Origin: Anoplopoma fimbria | Taxonomy: Eukaryota; Chordata; Actinopteri; Perciformes; Anoplopomatidae | Assembly (NCBI RefSeq): GCF_027596085.1 | Contig: NC_072462.1 | Coordinates: forward strand, 21,117,421-21,181,420 | Length of the DNA stretch: 64,000 bases | Direction of reading: 5' to 3' | Position numbers and translations under genes: made by a program | In this document: piece by piece, positions 36,031 through 46,270 of the stretch | Layout of the letters: every line of letters begins with the position of its first letter | How positions within the stretch are numbered: the first letter of the stretch is position 1 | Notes under the pieces: model-generated | Told to the model about the DNA's origin: nothing | Seen by the model: the letters and a program-made list of their open reading frames with translations, nothing else | Database searches by the model: none

Positions 36031-36289
36031 CTTGTGAGTGTTTGCAAATAAAATAATAATAAATCAAAACAATATTTAATCACAGGACACACATGAGACG
36101 CATGAGAGGAAAAAAGATGATTGTGCTGATAAGATTAACAATAATGGACTCAAAGGCATTCCAAAAACCTCTTGGTTTATGTTGCTAATATTACAATTAA
36201 TCTCTAATTTTTTCAGAAGGGTTTTTCTCCTTTAATTTAAATCTGCGTTAATTCTTTTTTTCTATTACCAATGGATCAAAATATTATGT

Positions 36290-36780
36290 ATATTGTGGAA
36301 AGAGGCGTTGGCCCTGATAAACCCACAGATAATTACCTCCTTACTCTGCAGTTTCCCTCAGCTTTAGGGAGCATTTTAGTATATTGCAGCTCATTGTTTT
36401 GATATCACGGCACACAACTTTGCTGCTGTGATTAACTCTCAGCACTCTCATTAACCTTATTTCCAGAAGCAGCAAAGAGCAGACAAAGTCAGTGACTAGC
36501 TGATTAACATAGTGGAAGAATTAAAAGCTAAAGAGCCAGATCGTTCCCTGAGGAGTTGGTAGAGACCAAACCAGAGCTACAAAAGTGTGTACATTGGACT
36601 AAGATTCATCAGGTAGACACAAACACAACTCCAAATGAATGCTAGTTTTGCTCTGTGTCTGCCTAAAGAGAAAAGGCAACTGTTTGCTAACACGTTCGCA
36701 ATATCAGGTTTATAATGTAGCAATAAATTGATGTTGCGTATGTAGCATGCTTTGCTGTTCCCAAATGGAAAAATCAGTAA
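36290..36780 (+). repeat. Teleost dispersed repeat ('aagcaactgtttgctaac' family), copy 2
   Basis: AAGCTAAAGAGCCAGATCG, CCCTGAGGAGTTGGTAGAGA, GATTCATCAGGTAGACACAA, GGCAACTGTTTGCTAACACG and GCTGTTCCCAAATGG. It matches 22900-23345 and is longer at its 5' side. Confidence 0.7.
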
Positions 36781-37082
36781 CCCTTTATTAAAATGAGGGG
36801 TGTAACGTAAAGAAAGGATTTATTTAAATGTAACATTTTCTTGTGGTCTATCAGTAAAAATGAATAATTGTAAAATATACATGAAGATGCATGCACACAT
36901 GGTATTCGTCTACTATATCAACACTATAACTAAGCAGATTTATCTTCACAAAGCATGAAGAGGAACAATGCATGAAGGGATGTGAAGTTATTTTGTTTTG
37001 ACAACAAAATTCTTTGAATTTACGAATTGTAAAAATCCCACAAAAAGTGTGATTTAAGTTATGTTATAAAAAATAGAAGATC

Positions 37083-37312
37083 AGCGGTTCAACCCATGAC
37101 TCCTCCAGTCCATGTCGATGTGTCCTTGGGCAAGGCACTGTACCTTTGCTGTATGTGTGGGGTATGAACGGGTTAGTTAGTCTTGGCGGGCAGGTTACAC
37201 CTTGCATGGTAGCCCCTGCAATCAGTGTAGGAATGGGTGTGAATGGGTGAATGACATGTAGTGTAAAAGCGCTTTGAGTGGTTGGAAGAAAACAAAGGCG
37301 CTATAAAAGTAA
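37083..37312 (+). repeat. Teleost dispersed repeat ('gtgtccttgggcaag...gcgctttgagtg')
   Basis: GTGTCCTTGGGCAAGGCACT, GGGTGTGAATGGGTGAATGA, AAAAGCGCTTTGAGTGGTTG and AAAGGCGCTATAAAAGTAAA form the conserved frame of one of the commonest fish repeats. The class is uncertain (non-autonomous DNA element likely). Confidence 0.75.
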
Positions 37313-37589
37313 AATGCATCTGAATATTTAATTTTATGTTCTAAAAATAATACATTTTGTGTTGCCTAGTTTTACGTTGCAGTAAAACTAATTTCCAGTG
37401 AGAGCAGAGAAACCTTTTGTGGAGGTAAACTTAATTAGAATAATAGTTTCATTCTGTCTGGAAAAGCTTGAATTTGTTTCTCTTTCATATTTTCACTCAG
37501 AGGTTTCATTTTTCTCATCCACCTGTGAATTCTGCTCAATGTGCCTAAACTACCTTGAACTGTTAATAATCAATGTTCACCCATAAAAA

Positions 37590-38340
37590 CCTGGTTGAGC
37601 CGCTTCCCGGGGCGAGGCGTGGGGGTGTCTTATTTATGCAATTCAATATGTGTGCAGAAAAAGAGTGGACCGTGGCCCTCGGGGGTATCAGTAATCGTCT
37701 GGAATAACTTCCAATTAATGAGCCAGATGGTATTTTCACAGTAACACCTGGGATGTCCAGGCGCTCAGCAGGCAGGAATTAATTCCACTTAGAGTAATAT
37801 TTCAAAAAGTGTTATCCCCTACATCCCCGTCTCTTCTTTTTTCCACTGCGGCTGCTTAATGTTGTAATAAATATCCCTTGCACTTCTCTAATAGAGCAAG
37901 TCTGATTCGCCTTCACAGGCCCCCTCTCTGGTTTCTAAGGGTGTTTTTTAGTCCTTGGTAATCCTGCTGAAAGACATCACTGTCTGGGACGACTTCCAGG
38001 GAAGCACAAGGGCAAAAAAAAAAAAAAGGAAAATGGCAAATTCCATGTGTTGGTCTGTTTATAACTCAATATGCCACTCAGGCTCCTGCAGCGCGTAGTG
38101 AGGGCTCTAGCCCAGTGCACACGAGCTAAATCGTGTTAGTTAGGCAAACACTGCAACATGACGGGATTAACCAGGAATGTGAGAGAAGGAGCAGCAGCCA
38201 GCAGAGACCGGCCTCAGCTCACCGTATTTTGTCTTGTAATTATGACTAAGACCAGCCAGTTTGTCGACCACATCGATAAATATGTACACCACTTGTTATG
38301 AATGACTCTCTAAGGGGCTGTTCGGACAGAGTGACAAAGT
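37590..38340. promoter_or_regulatory. Candidate conserved non-coding element cluster
   Basis: Long non-repetitive block: CTTATTTATGCAATTCAATA, CTTCCAATTAATGAGCC, GGAATTAATTCCACTTAGAG (37776-37795), TAATGTTGTAATAAATATCCC and TTGTAATTATGACTAAGACC. It is broken only by a poly-A run near 38015-38027. Confidence 0.3.
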
Positions 38341-39540
38341 CTGGGTTAAAGATTTTGTGCCACTGACTGTGCTGTTCATCTAATCAGCGCTTTCAGCTTT
38401 AAACTTTGAACTAAAGTTGAGGTAAATTTGATTATTTTAGACTATGGTGGCTTTAAGGTGCAGAGCAAAGCATAAAAATAATAAAGCATCAGGAACAAGA
38501 AAACAATTTGGAAAGAGGGGAAATGGAAAAACTTACACTTGACAAAGATGGCTTCACAAAGACAAATATTTTCAAAATTCAGAAAAAACATTAAGCGAAA
38601 CAGAAACCCCCCATAGAAAGAATAAAGTAGAGGGAAAAAAAGAGTCCAGCAGGTGACTCATTTGCGGGCACAATTTTTTAAATTCTAGGGCACGAACCAA
38701 AACATGAGCATGAATTAAAATAAATGCTGCTCCAGAAGGCTTCCTGGCTCCATACAAAATGAAGTTTCTCTCGCTCACTTACCCACAACCAAACACAAAA
38801 GTCATAAAACTGAAAATGTATGTGAAATTACATGTTTACAAAGTCAGTGCAAAAATATAAATTCCCAACAAATATTTTCAGCCACAACACTGAATGTATC
38901 TAGCGCTACAGTGTGTTCCCTGCTTAGAAAAAAACACTTCAGCATGGGTGGTACGAATGTCAGAAACATTACAGAGTAGATAAATGAGAGGAGAAAATGA
39001 CCAACTGGAGCTCCAAACCACAGCCCTGAGGTTCATGTCTTCACCCTGGGCTTTAGGCCTGCGCTGATCTCTGACCAGAGAAATTAAATGAAAGGGAACA
39101 GTTACTGTAACATTTGTGCAGTTATATTTTTACAGGAAGAACCGAATTATGGCCACAGAGAGAATTTGGTTGGTTGAGTCATATTCTCAATTGATTTAAC
39201 CACAATGACACTCTGGTTTTAGTTTTAAGACAACTTTAACACTGCATTAGCTCTCTGTGAGATTAACTGTTATAGGGAAACGTGTTCCCAACCTTTTATT
39301 GTCAAGTAATGCCTACTCCCCTTTGTCAAAAGTTGCACCTGTTTAGCTGTGACTATTTCAACTGAAGATGGATTTTCTCTTCTCAGATTGTTTCATTTCA
39401 AAACTCTTAAAGAGGTAAAACTTTCTGTTGTTTAACTAGAAAAACGCAAAGATTTGAGGACGGTTTTTTTTAAATTCGTGTGACCCTTTCAATGGCCCCT
39501 AAAAAAAAAGAGAGAAGTAGAGAATGATGAACTGTCTGAT
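38341..39540. other. Intergenic, nothing recognised
   Basis: AT-rich; no gene or recognised repeat. Confidence 0.4.
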
Positions 39541-39544
39541 CAAC

Positions 39545-39568
39545 ATTCAAAATGCACTTTACTAACTG

Positions 39569-39599
<31 letters not shown>

Positions 39600-40520
39600 T
39601 CATCTGTGCAAATTGAAATTATTCCTCCCAGGGCATCAAGAGATGGAAAGGATTACTTATCCAGAGATGCCAACTGCATAATACAGTCATCACTGCAGAA
39701 GTATAATCATTACATTTCAAGAGTAAAATTATACCAGATATCTACACTTGCCACCAAAGCATTTGCCCCTGCTATGAATATGAAATGCTTCATTACCAAA
39801 ATAGTGGAGAAAAGTATCCAAATAATGAAACTTGGCATGTTTTGTCTGTGCCTCTCCTCAGCGACATTGAGTTTATTGTCAAGTGCACAATGGGCGTGCT
39901 GTGATGAGCTGCCTTTGATGATCATAAATGAAATCAGAGCTCATTATGACGAGTTCGTTGATTATCAGCCAGCCCCCTTTTTTTCTTCTCCTGCTCATAA
40001 TGATCAAAGTCGTCTGAAACACGTCTCCCTGGGAAGTTCTTCTTCTTGCGGTCTGCCGTCTCCTTGTTTCCAGAGGCAGAGCTGCAGCCCGGGGGCTCGG
40101 CCCCTCCATATGGAAGACATGTGCATCCGCTTATTTGCTCATGTAGAGACAGAGTGACTCTCTGCCTGTACTCCATGATGTAATTAGTAGCTTCTCTCTG
40201 TCAAGAAAGAGGTTACTGTTTATCTTTGTCAAAGCCCGTCCATTAAATCATTATTAGCTGGCTAAATGCTGCAGGAGGGGTTTCGCTGCCTGCGTGGCCG
40301 GTTCACTGAGTTATGGCCAAATATCGGCTGTGTCAGACTGTCCTATAATTGATGGCTCTGGTTAAGCCTGGGCCGATCCATAAAGAGCAGTTTCTGCACT
40401 GTGGGTAACGCCGGCCTGGAAACATGAGGAAATATGAGATAGATCAGGCAGTGAGTCACAGGAGGACACAGAAAGTCCCCACATGAAAGCCAGAACAGGC
40501 ATTACATCGATTCATGTAAT
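39545..40520. promoter_or_regulatory. Candidate conserved non-coding element cluster with a long open frame
   Basis: After a (TCA)n run at 39570-39599 there is nearly 1 kb without repeats. It contains AAGTATAATCATTACATTTC, TGAATATGAAATGCTTCATT, GATGATCATAAATGAAATCA, GATGTAATTAGTAGC and CCATTAAATCATTATTAGC. A 201-codon open frame (39552-40157, + strand) crosses it, but starts inside the (TCA)n run as poly-isoleucine and has no domain or compositional sign of a protein, so I treat it as chance openness. Confidence 0.35.
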
Positions 40521-40965
40521 GTAATGTCCACCCTTAACACACCAAGTATTACTTTTCAGGAGATTAATAAGGGAGAAACTAGGAGCAGGTCTCCTAAGAT
40601 CTTTTTTTATGGCTGCATTTTTTTATTATTGTGCAGCACTTAACATTTATTAGAAAAAATATTAACTCTTTGAACCCTCCTCTTTTTTACAGGCTTCTGA
40701 AAGTCACCTCCTCTTCTAGCTTTCAGATTAACGCTATAATCCTTAAAACTCAGACGAAATGAAACCACTTTAATATTTATGGTTGGCGTTTTTCCGTATT
40801 TAAATAGTATAATTACTAATTTAGTCATTTTAATTATTTGTGGGGGGGTTTGCTATACCTGGATTGACTCAAATTGCCTACATATGAAGAATTCACAGGA
40901 AACGATGCATGCATGTCATTTGCAAACACTTTCCCTCCCAACTCAGATACCTGCACTTGGCCTGG
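40521..40965. other. Intergenic, nothing recognised
   Basis: AT-rich; no gene. Confidence 0.4.
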
Positions 40966-41006
40966 GGCCGTAGTTTAATGTGTGCCCTACACATTAAACT
41001 ACGGCC
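40966..41006. repeat. Perfect 18-bp inverted repeat with 5-base loop
   Basis: The left arm at 40966-40983 (GGCCGTAGTTTAATGTGT) is the exact reverse complement of 40989-41006, around loop GCCCT. Perfect pairing at this length is not expected by chance at a given site. The rest of the locus shows nothing that names an element. Confidence 0.95.
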
Positions 41007-41875
41007 TAGGTAAACCTCTAGTGTCAGTTTTGGATGTATCAGTTTCTGTTTGTTTCATGTATACAGTTTTCAAAATAAACTCCCAACATTAGGTTTATTT
41101 AGTTTTTAGGTTTTACGCAGGACAAGGTCTCCTGACTGAAAGTCTTACCACCACTCCCAACTGCCCTAAGCTGACTTTCTTGCTCTTTATACTGCAATAG
41201 TTGCTCTGACCATCTAACTATGCTCACATAGGGTTACATTAGAGTTAGTTAAAAGCCTGGTGCTTCTCACAGATGCTGAAGGGTACCTTTGGGGGCCGGT
41301 ATCAGATGCTGAGGGGCACCGATCAAGAATTTGACGATTTAGGAGTGAGAACAGGTTGAATCCTTCATTTCTGTTTATAACATTTTTTTCACTGATATCA
41401 GCCTCTCTGTTCACTGTTCCCATGAGTGTCAGATATAGATAAGCTTCCTTCGAATGCAAAAAGTACCTATTGCTCTTCTGAGTGTTAAACTGGTGAAATA
41501 CTGGGTGACATTTTATTGTGAAGCAACCACGCAAAACGTAATGCATCAGCCACTGAGGTTTTATTGGTGCTATTAGTGCTAATATTGTTGTGGAAAACTA
41601 CCTTGTGTGTTCTAAAATTAGAATGTGCTTAGTCATATCATGATGGAAAAAGACTAATTACTGTCTGACTTCTATATTAAAACAATGTGAGTTTGTTTGG
41701 CTATGCTGTTAACAGATTGCTATTGTATTTCTGGCAAATAAGATGATGAATTAACATTTTCATCTTGTTAGGAACCTGCTAGGAGCACTCAAAAATTCTT
41801 CTGACAATATGCCTGTTACATTTTTTACATTTGTTGTGTGCAAAATTCAATAGGATCTAGCCTGAAGCCTAGAAG
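41007..41875. other. Intergenic, nothing recognised
   Basis: A 110-codon minus-strand frame (41214-41546) has no features. 41265-41320 has two similar phrases (AGATGCTGAAGGGTACC, AGATGCTGAGGGGCACC). Confidence 0.35.
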
Positions 41876-41879
41876 AAAG

Positions 41880-42125
41880 GTCAGAGTGTCCAGAATGAAA
41901 ATACTGGAACTCATCCTCTGGGGAGCATGAATGTGTTTAGAAAATGTAATGGGAATGTTACGGGCCCAAACTAATTTGGATTTGTCTTGGGTACAAGTTT
42001 TGGGGTGATGGTGGTGCTAGAAGAAAGGTCATGATGTCACTGAGAACGTACAGGATCATCCTCTGGTAACCATGAATGTCTACAGCTAATTTAATGACAT
42101 TGTAGTGTGCTTGATGGATCATCAA
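41880..42125 (+). repeat. Teleost dispersed repeat ('catcctctggggaccatgaatgt' family)
   Basis: CTCATCCTCTGGGGAGCATG, GATGGTGGTGCTAGAAGAAA and CATCCTCTGGTAACCATGAA show two sub-units of the family in tandem. Confidence 0.7.
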
Positions 42126-42362
42126 ACTGGTCAAAACAATATATTTTTACGATATATTATAGCCATTATGCTATTTTAGAGGTTATTTTCTTTAAAGGAG
42201 GGATCGGTGTTGCCAAGCAAACAGCTGTGAGTGATGACAAGCAGTGAATCTGAACGTCTAACATAAATATGAAATATTAATACCTCCTCTCACTGTTTGA
42301 TGTCCGCAGCTCTTGGCAGACCTGCAGAGGACTCACAGGGAAATGTATGTCTTTTGCAACTC

Positions 42363-42363
<1 letters not shown>

Positions 42364-42458
<95 letters not shown>
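42364..42458. repeat. (GT)n microsatellite, about 47 units
   Basis: Perfect GT array. Confidence 0.97.
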
Positions 42459-42459
<1 letters not shown>

Positions 42460-43390
42460 CTTTTGTTTGGGCATATTTGTGAGTATGTGTGTCCCTGTGT
42501 TTTCCCAATATGCCAGGAAGTCTGGCTCTGTGGGAAACATGCAGTGATGCATGCTGGGAGCCTGAGGCATGGAGATATTAATTAGCTCAGAGGAAACAAT
42601 AGATGACTGGCTAACAGAGAGCAGGGCACAGTGTAGACTTTTAAACAGGGTCAATTCCATTTGAACACAATTAAATATCTTATATACTTAGCAGTTTCTT
42701 TTGTCGATTGTGATAAAAAACATATTCCACCACCTGTCATTTTTTATGTTGGTAGAGCATGAAAAGCATTACATTACGTAAATTACATTTACGATGGAAA
42801 TGTCGCTCTGTGAAGAGATTCCCTGAACAAATAAAGCAGCCTGTTTGCAAAGTATTAAAAAGGCAGAAGTGCCACGATGTGACTTAAAGAGTTAAAGTCT
42901 TTATTACAAGCTCCTAAATTGTTTTCCAAGAGTGGGTGGTGCCGTTCAACATCAGGTTTCCCCATCAGGCAGTAAACATTAATTGAAATTCTTTGAGCAG
43001 TGAATTCAAACACATCATCATGTTTTCATCTGCTGTGGTATATAAATTGATCTTTAAATTTGTAACATTAATATTTCATTCAAGCTGTCAGGGATTTGGT
43101 TTGAAATGAGGACATTATTAGAGAGTGAATTGTTACTGAATGAGATTGTTGTTTTTAATAAATTATGGTTTTACAAAGAGCTAAGAAAAAGGGTGATTGA
43201 AACAAACATTGTCAATCATTTGTAACATATTGAATATGGTTATCAATTTATAATAAATTAATGGTATTCAAATGAAAGTTGCCATCAGTGCCTGTTTTCT
43301 TTGGAGAAAAGTAGACAAAATGGGAATATTATCATTGTTTCCGTTCCTCTGGAGCTTGTATATTAAATGAAAATCATAATAAAGGTAACC
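42459..43390. other. Intergenic; possible conserved block at 42900-43180
   Basis: 42935-43160 is non-repetitive, with AAACATTAATTGAAATTC, ACATTAATATTTCATTCAAG and TTTTAATAAATTATGG. It may be regulatory; otherwise nothing recognised. Confidence 0.3.
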
Positions 43391-43395
43391 ATATT

Positions 43396-44163
43396 GTAAC
43401 CCTAATTCTCTGAGCATAGGCGGAGCCATCTACTGGACTCTATGGGTAAAGAGATTTGAGAACAATAAAAGCGCACCCTGAAATGACATAGCAATGACCC
43501 AACCACACAGATCCGGATTTACTTGAGGCTAGTCGCCACAACTTACATATTTCTTGATAACCTAGGCCACCACAGCGGAGAAGTCGGGGGCCCCAACCAC
43601 ACCATATTACCCGGTTCATGAAGAAGAGCATGTAGGTGTATAATGCCCAGAAGGGGGGTTCAGGTGTAAGACAACCAACGCACATCCCGCTCTTTTCTCT
43701 AGTCCATGGAAGGCAGAACGCAAGAAATATTGTATTTCTGAGCCACTTCGACATTAAGGTATGCATCCTTTAAAGGCTGGTGAATCAATAGCCCAGATGA
43801 ACCAGTTACTGTACTACATTTGGAGCTCTTACTGACAACATCACACCTATTATAGAGTTCGTTAATGGACACAGCACACAGCCACCAGCCCTGGCCTCTT
43901 ATACTCACGTGATAGGCCTGGCCAACTGCCTCCTTTACTTGAGGTGGAGCAGAGGTAGCCGCTGTGTTTGTGAATGCTTTGACATTGGGCAGCCACAAGG
44001 CGCCATATTCTGTTCGTTCAGGACTTTCGTGGTTCTAAGCATCGAAGCGTTGACGTGTCAGAAGTGATCCCACGGCTGTTGCCGTTGAATCTTGGGCAGC
44101 GATCGGCAGAGGATAGTTTTACCCATAGAGTACAGTAGAGGTCTGTGTTATCTCGAACTATGG
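43396..44163. mobile_element. Probable non-autonomous element with imperfect inverted ends
   Basis: A left-end segment (about 43427-43448, ATCTACTGGACTCTATGGGT) is nearly repeated in inverse at about 44118-44139 (minus strand CTCTACTGTACTCTATGGGT). The interior of about 670 bp is CpG-containing and unlike its AT-rich flanks. Adjacent minus-strand frames of 108 and 99 codons occur inside, with no domain I recognise. Repeat-like phrases suggest a teleost element, but the class is unknown. Confidence 0.45.
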
Positions 44164-44289
44164 AGACAGTGTGCATTTAGTTTACAGTCTGAGAAAGTTT
44201 TTAAGAACTCCATAAAAATACAGAACAATGTCAAAAATGAAATATCACATTCAGGAGTTGAGGGTTACTTAATACACTTTTATTACCTC

Positions 44290-44530
44290 AGTTAAGGGAT
44301 GAATACCAAATGGATCTGTTTGACTCAGACGCCACAGTAGCTTCAGCTGGAGTATTAATGCCAGTATTTACATCAGTAATTCTTACCCAGCATCACTTGG
44401 ATCGTCCCTTCTTCCCAGAGGGCAGCGATTCAAACTGATCATACAGATGGTAAGATATGACAAACCTCTTTGTTCAGTTCTGATCCACATAATTGGCTCT
44501 GAGGTTTCCCAGCCTCTCCAGCTAAAGTGT
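44290..44530. promoter_or_regulatory. Candidate conserved non-coding element
   Basis: Non-repetitive block with GGAGTATTAATGCCAG, CATCAGTAATTCTTACC and CACATAATTGGCTCTGAGG. Confidence 0.25.
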
Positions 44531-45035
44531 TTTTTTTTATTGTTATTTACAACAGAGGTGCCAATAACAGGATGTCAAATTATTTCACTTTCTACCAGCT
44601 CCCTATAAACAATGTCCAGGATATTTTGGCAACAACACTTTTAGGTAAATACCATCTATATACTTTAAAAGATAGAACTGTTGCTGTTAGCAAAAGTAGT
44701 ATTTATATCCTGATGTGTTACTAGTGTAATGTCCTTTTTGGCATTGCTCATAACTACTTTTCTGGTTTTCTCCATGTTCATTTTCCCGAGCACTATTACT
44801 GCAAAAAATACTGTAGGGCTACAGTATATATCTAAGTTACTGAGGTTTCACATGTATAAGTTTAATAAAAAAAGAAAAAAAAAGAAACAGCTTCCGTTAG
44901 CATATTAGCCAGTCCATTGAATTAAAATGATACAGATGGAGGTCACGACACCTCTTTCACACATTCTGTTGCCATTTTATGATTCAGACTGGTGCAGGAC
45001 ACATGTAATATGTCCCCCCACTTTTCTTTTTTTTA
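44531..45035. other. Intergenic, nothing recognised
   Basis: AT-rich with short A and T runs; no gene. Confidence 0.4.
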
Positions 45036-45039
45036 ATCA

Positions 45040-45700
45040 CCATCATTGACACCAACGAGCAGTGAGCAGGTACTGATGAAGACAATTTACTAGCCCACTA
45101 AACCTCAAAGGTCGCAGCAGGATGCGGGCCCAAAAAAACCGAAAAAACGAGCTGATCCTCTGCGGTGACGAGGTAAGAGCTGTGCTCATGAGGCGGCGTA
45201 ACGAGCCGCGGCCACAGCGGGCCACAGTGGGTCGCAGCGGGCTGAGCTGAGATTTCCGCCCATTAAAACCCCCAAAAACCCCGGGTTCGTCGTTACAAGG
45301 CAGCTGTGTCTATGAGGGTCAGAGCTGACGCGGGGCCGGACTTTGATAGCATGTCTCCAGCTAATTGTGCGAACACTCATTATGTATGATAAAGAAGAAC
45401 ATAAATCACAAGGAGAGGCTTGACCTGCTGCTGGCCCCGGACGTTTGGCAGGGGGAACTCTCTGGGGCCGACTCAGAACAGCTAAGATCTCATTACGTCT
45501 TTGTCTTGACAAAGAGCCAGCAGCATCTTTGATACTGCCGAGGAGACCTGCTCTCATACACACACACTGCCTCTGTTCTTTGTGGCCGGATAAAAAGCAA
45601 CGTGAGACTGACACCAAATCTGGCGTTGAGTCTCTGATGCTGGTGGCTGGGAGTCCTGCCTACCTCACTGATAATATCAACGATTTGTCTGAGAAGAGGA
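45040..45700. promoter_or_regulatory. Candidate conserved non-coding element, GC-rich
   Basis: A CpG-containing island in AT-rich desert. The core 45340-45425 (GCATGTCTCCAGCTAATTGT, ATTATGTATGATAAAGAAG) has the look of a deeply conserved enhancer. Open frames of 142-143 codons occur on both strands, and same-length openness on both strands argues for composition and against coding. Confidence 0.35.
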
Positions 45701-45929
45701 CTGTAACCCAGACCAACAACCAGCAGTGTCTCCAACAAATTACATTCTTGTGCAACTATTTTCAATTATTGTGTTTTTTGGGGGGAAAAAAGCATGCTGC
45801 AATGATTCAAGGCTTTTGGATTGAAAAATGTTTAATCATGAGCTTCCAGGAGAATGTACTGTATCCCCATTGACTGTTAATGAAATGTTACTCTTGTGCA
45901 ATTAGGTTGTCCCACCTACCCTATTGGGA

Positions 45930-46270
45930 GCTTCTTCACTTTCTTGTTTTTCCATTTTTCTTTTAATACAACTCTTTTTGGAATTTTTTTTCCCTTTTCA
46001 TCCTTATCCTTTTCTTTTCTTCCATCTGTCCTTATTTTCTACTCTTTTTCCTCTACTCTTCTTTCTTTCCTTCCCTCTTTTTGTGTTCTTCCTTAGGTCT
46101 TTACCCCTCTCTAGTTTTTTCCATGTTTCAATTTATTGTCCTTCTTTCCATCCTGTCTCTTCCTTTCTTTCTTTCCTTATTTGTTTTCCCTCTACCCTAC
46201 ATTCCCTTCCTCTTTCCATCCTTCCCTCTGTCCTACATTCATTATTTCCCTCTTTCCTTCCCCTTTTATA
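45930..46270. repeat. Long polypyrimidine tract (+ strand)
   Basis: About 340 bp made almost wholly of C and T on the + strand, with irregular CTTT/CCTT words and no fixed unit. It yields spurious Phe/Leu/Ser-rich frames of up to 142 codons. Confidence 0.85.
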
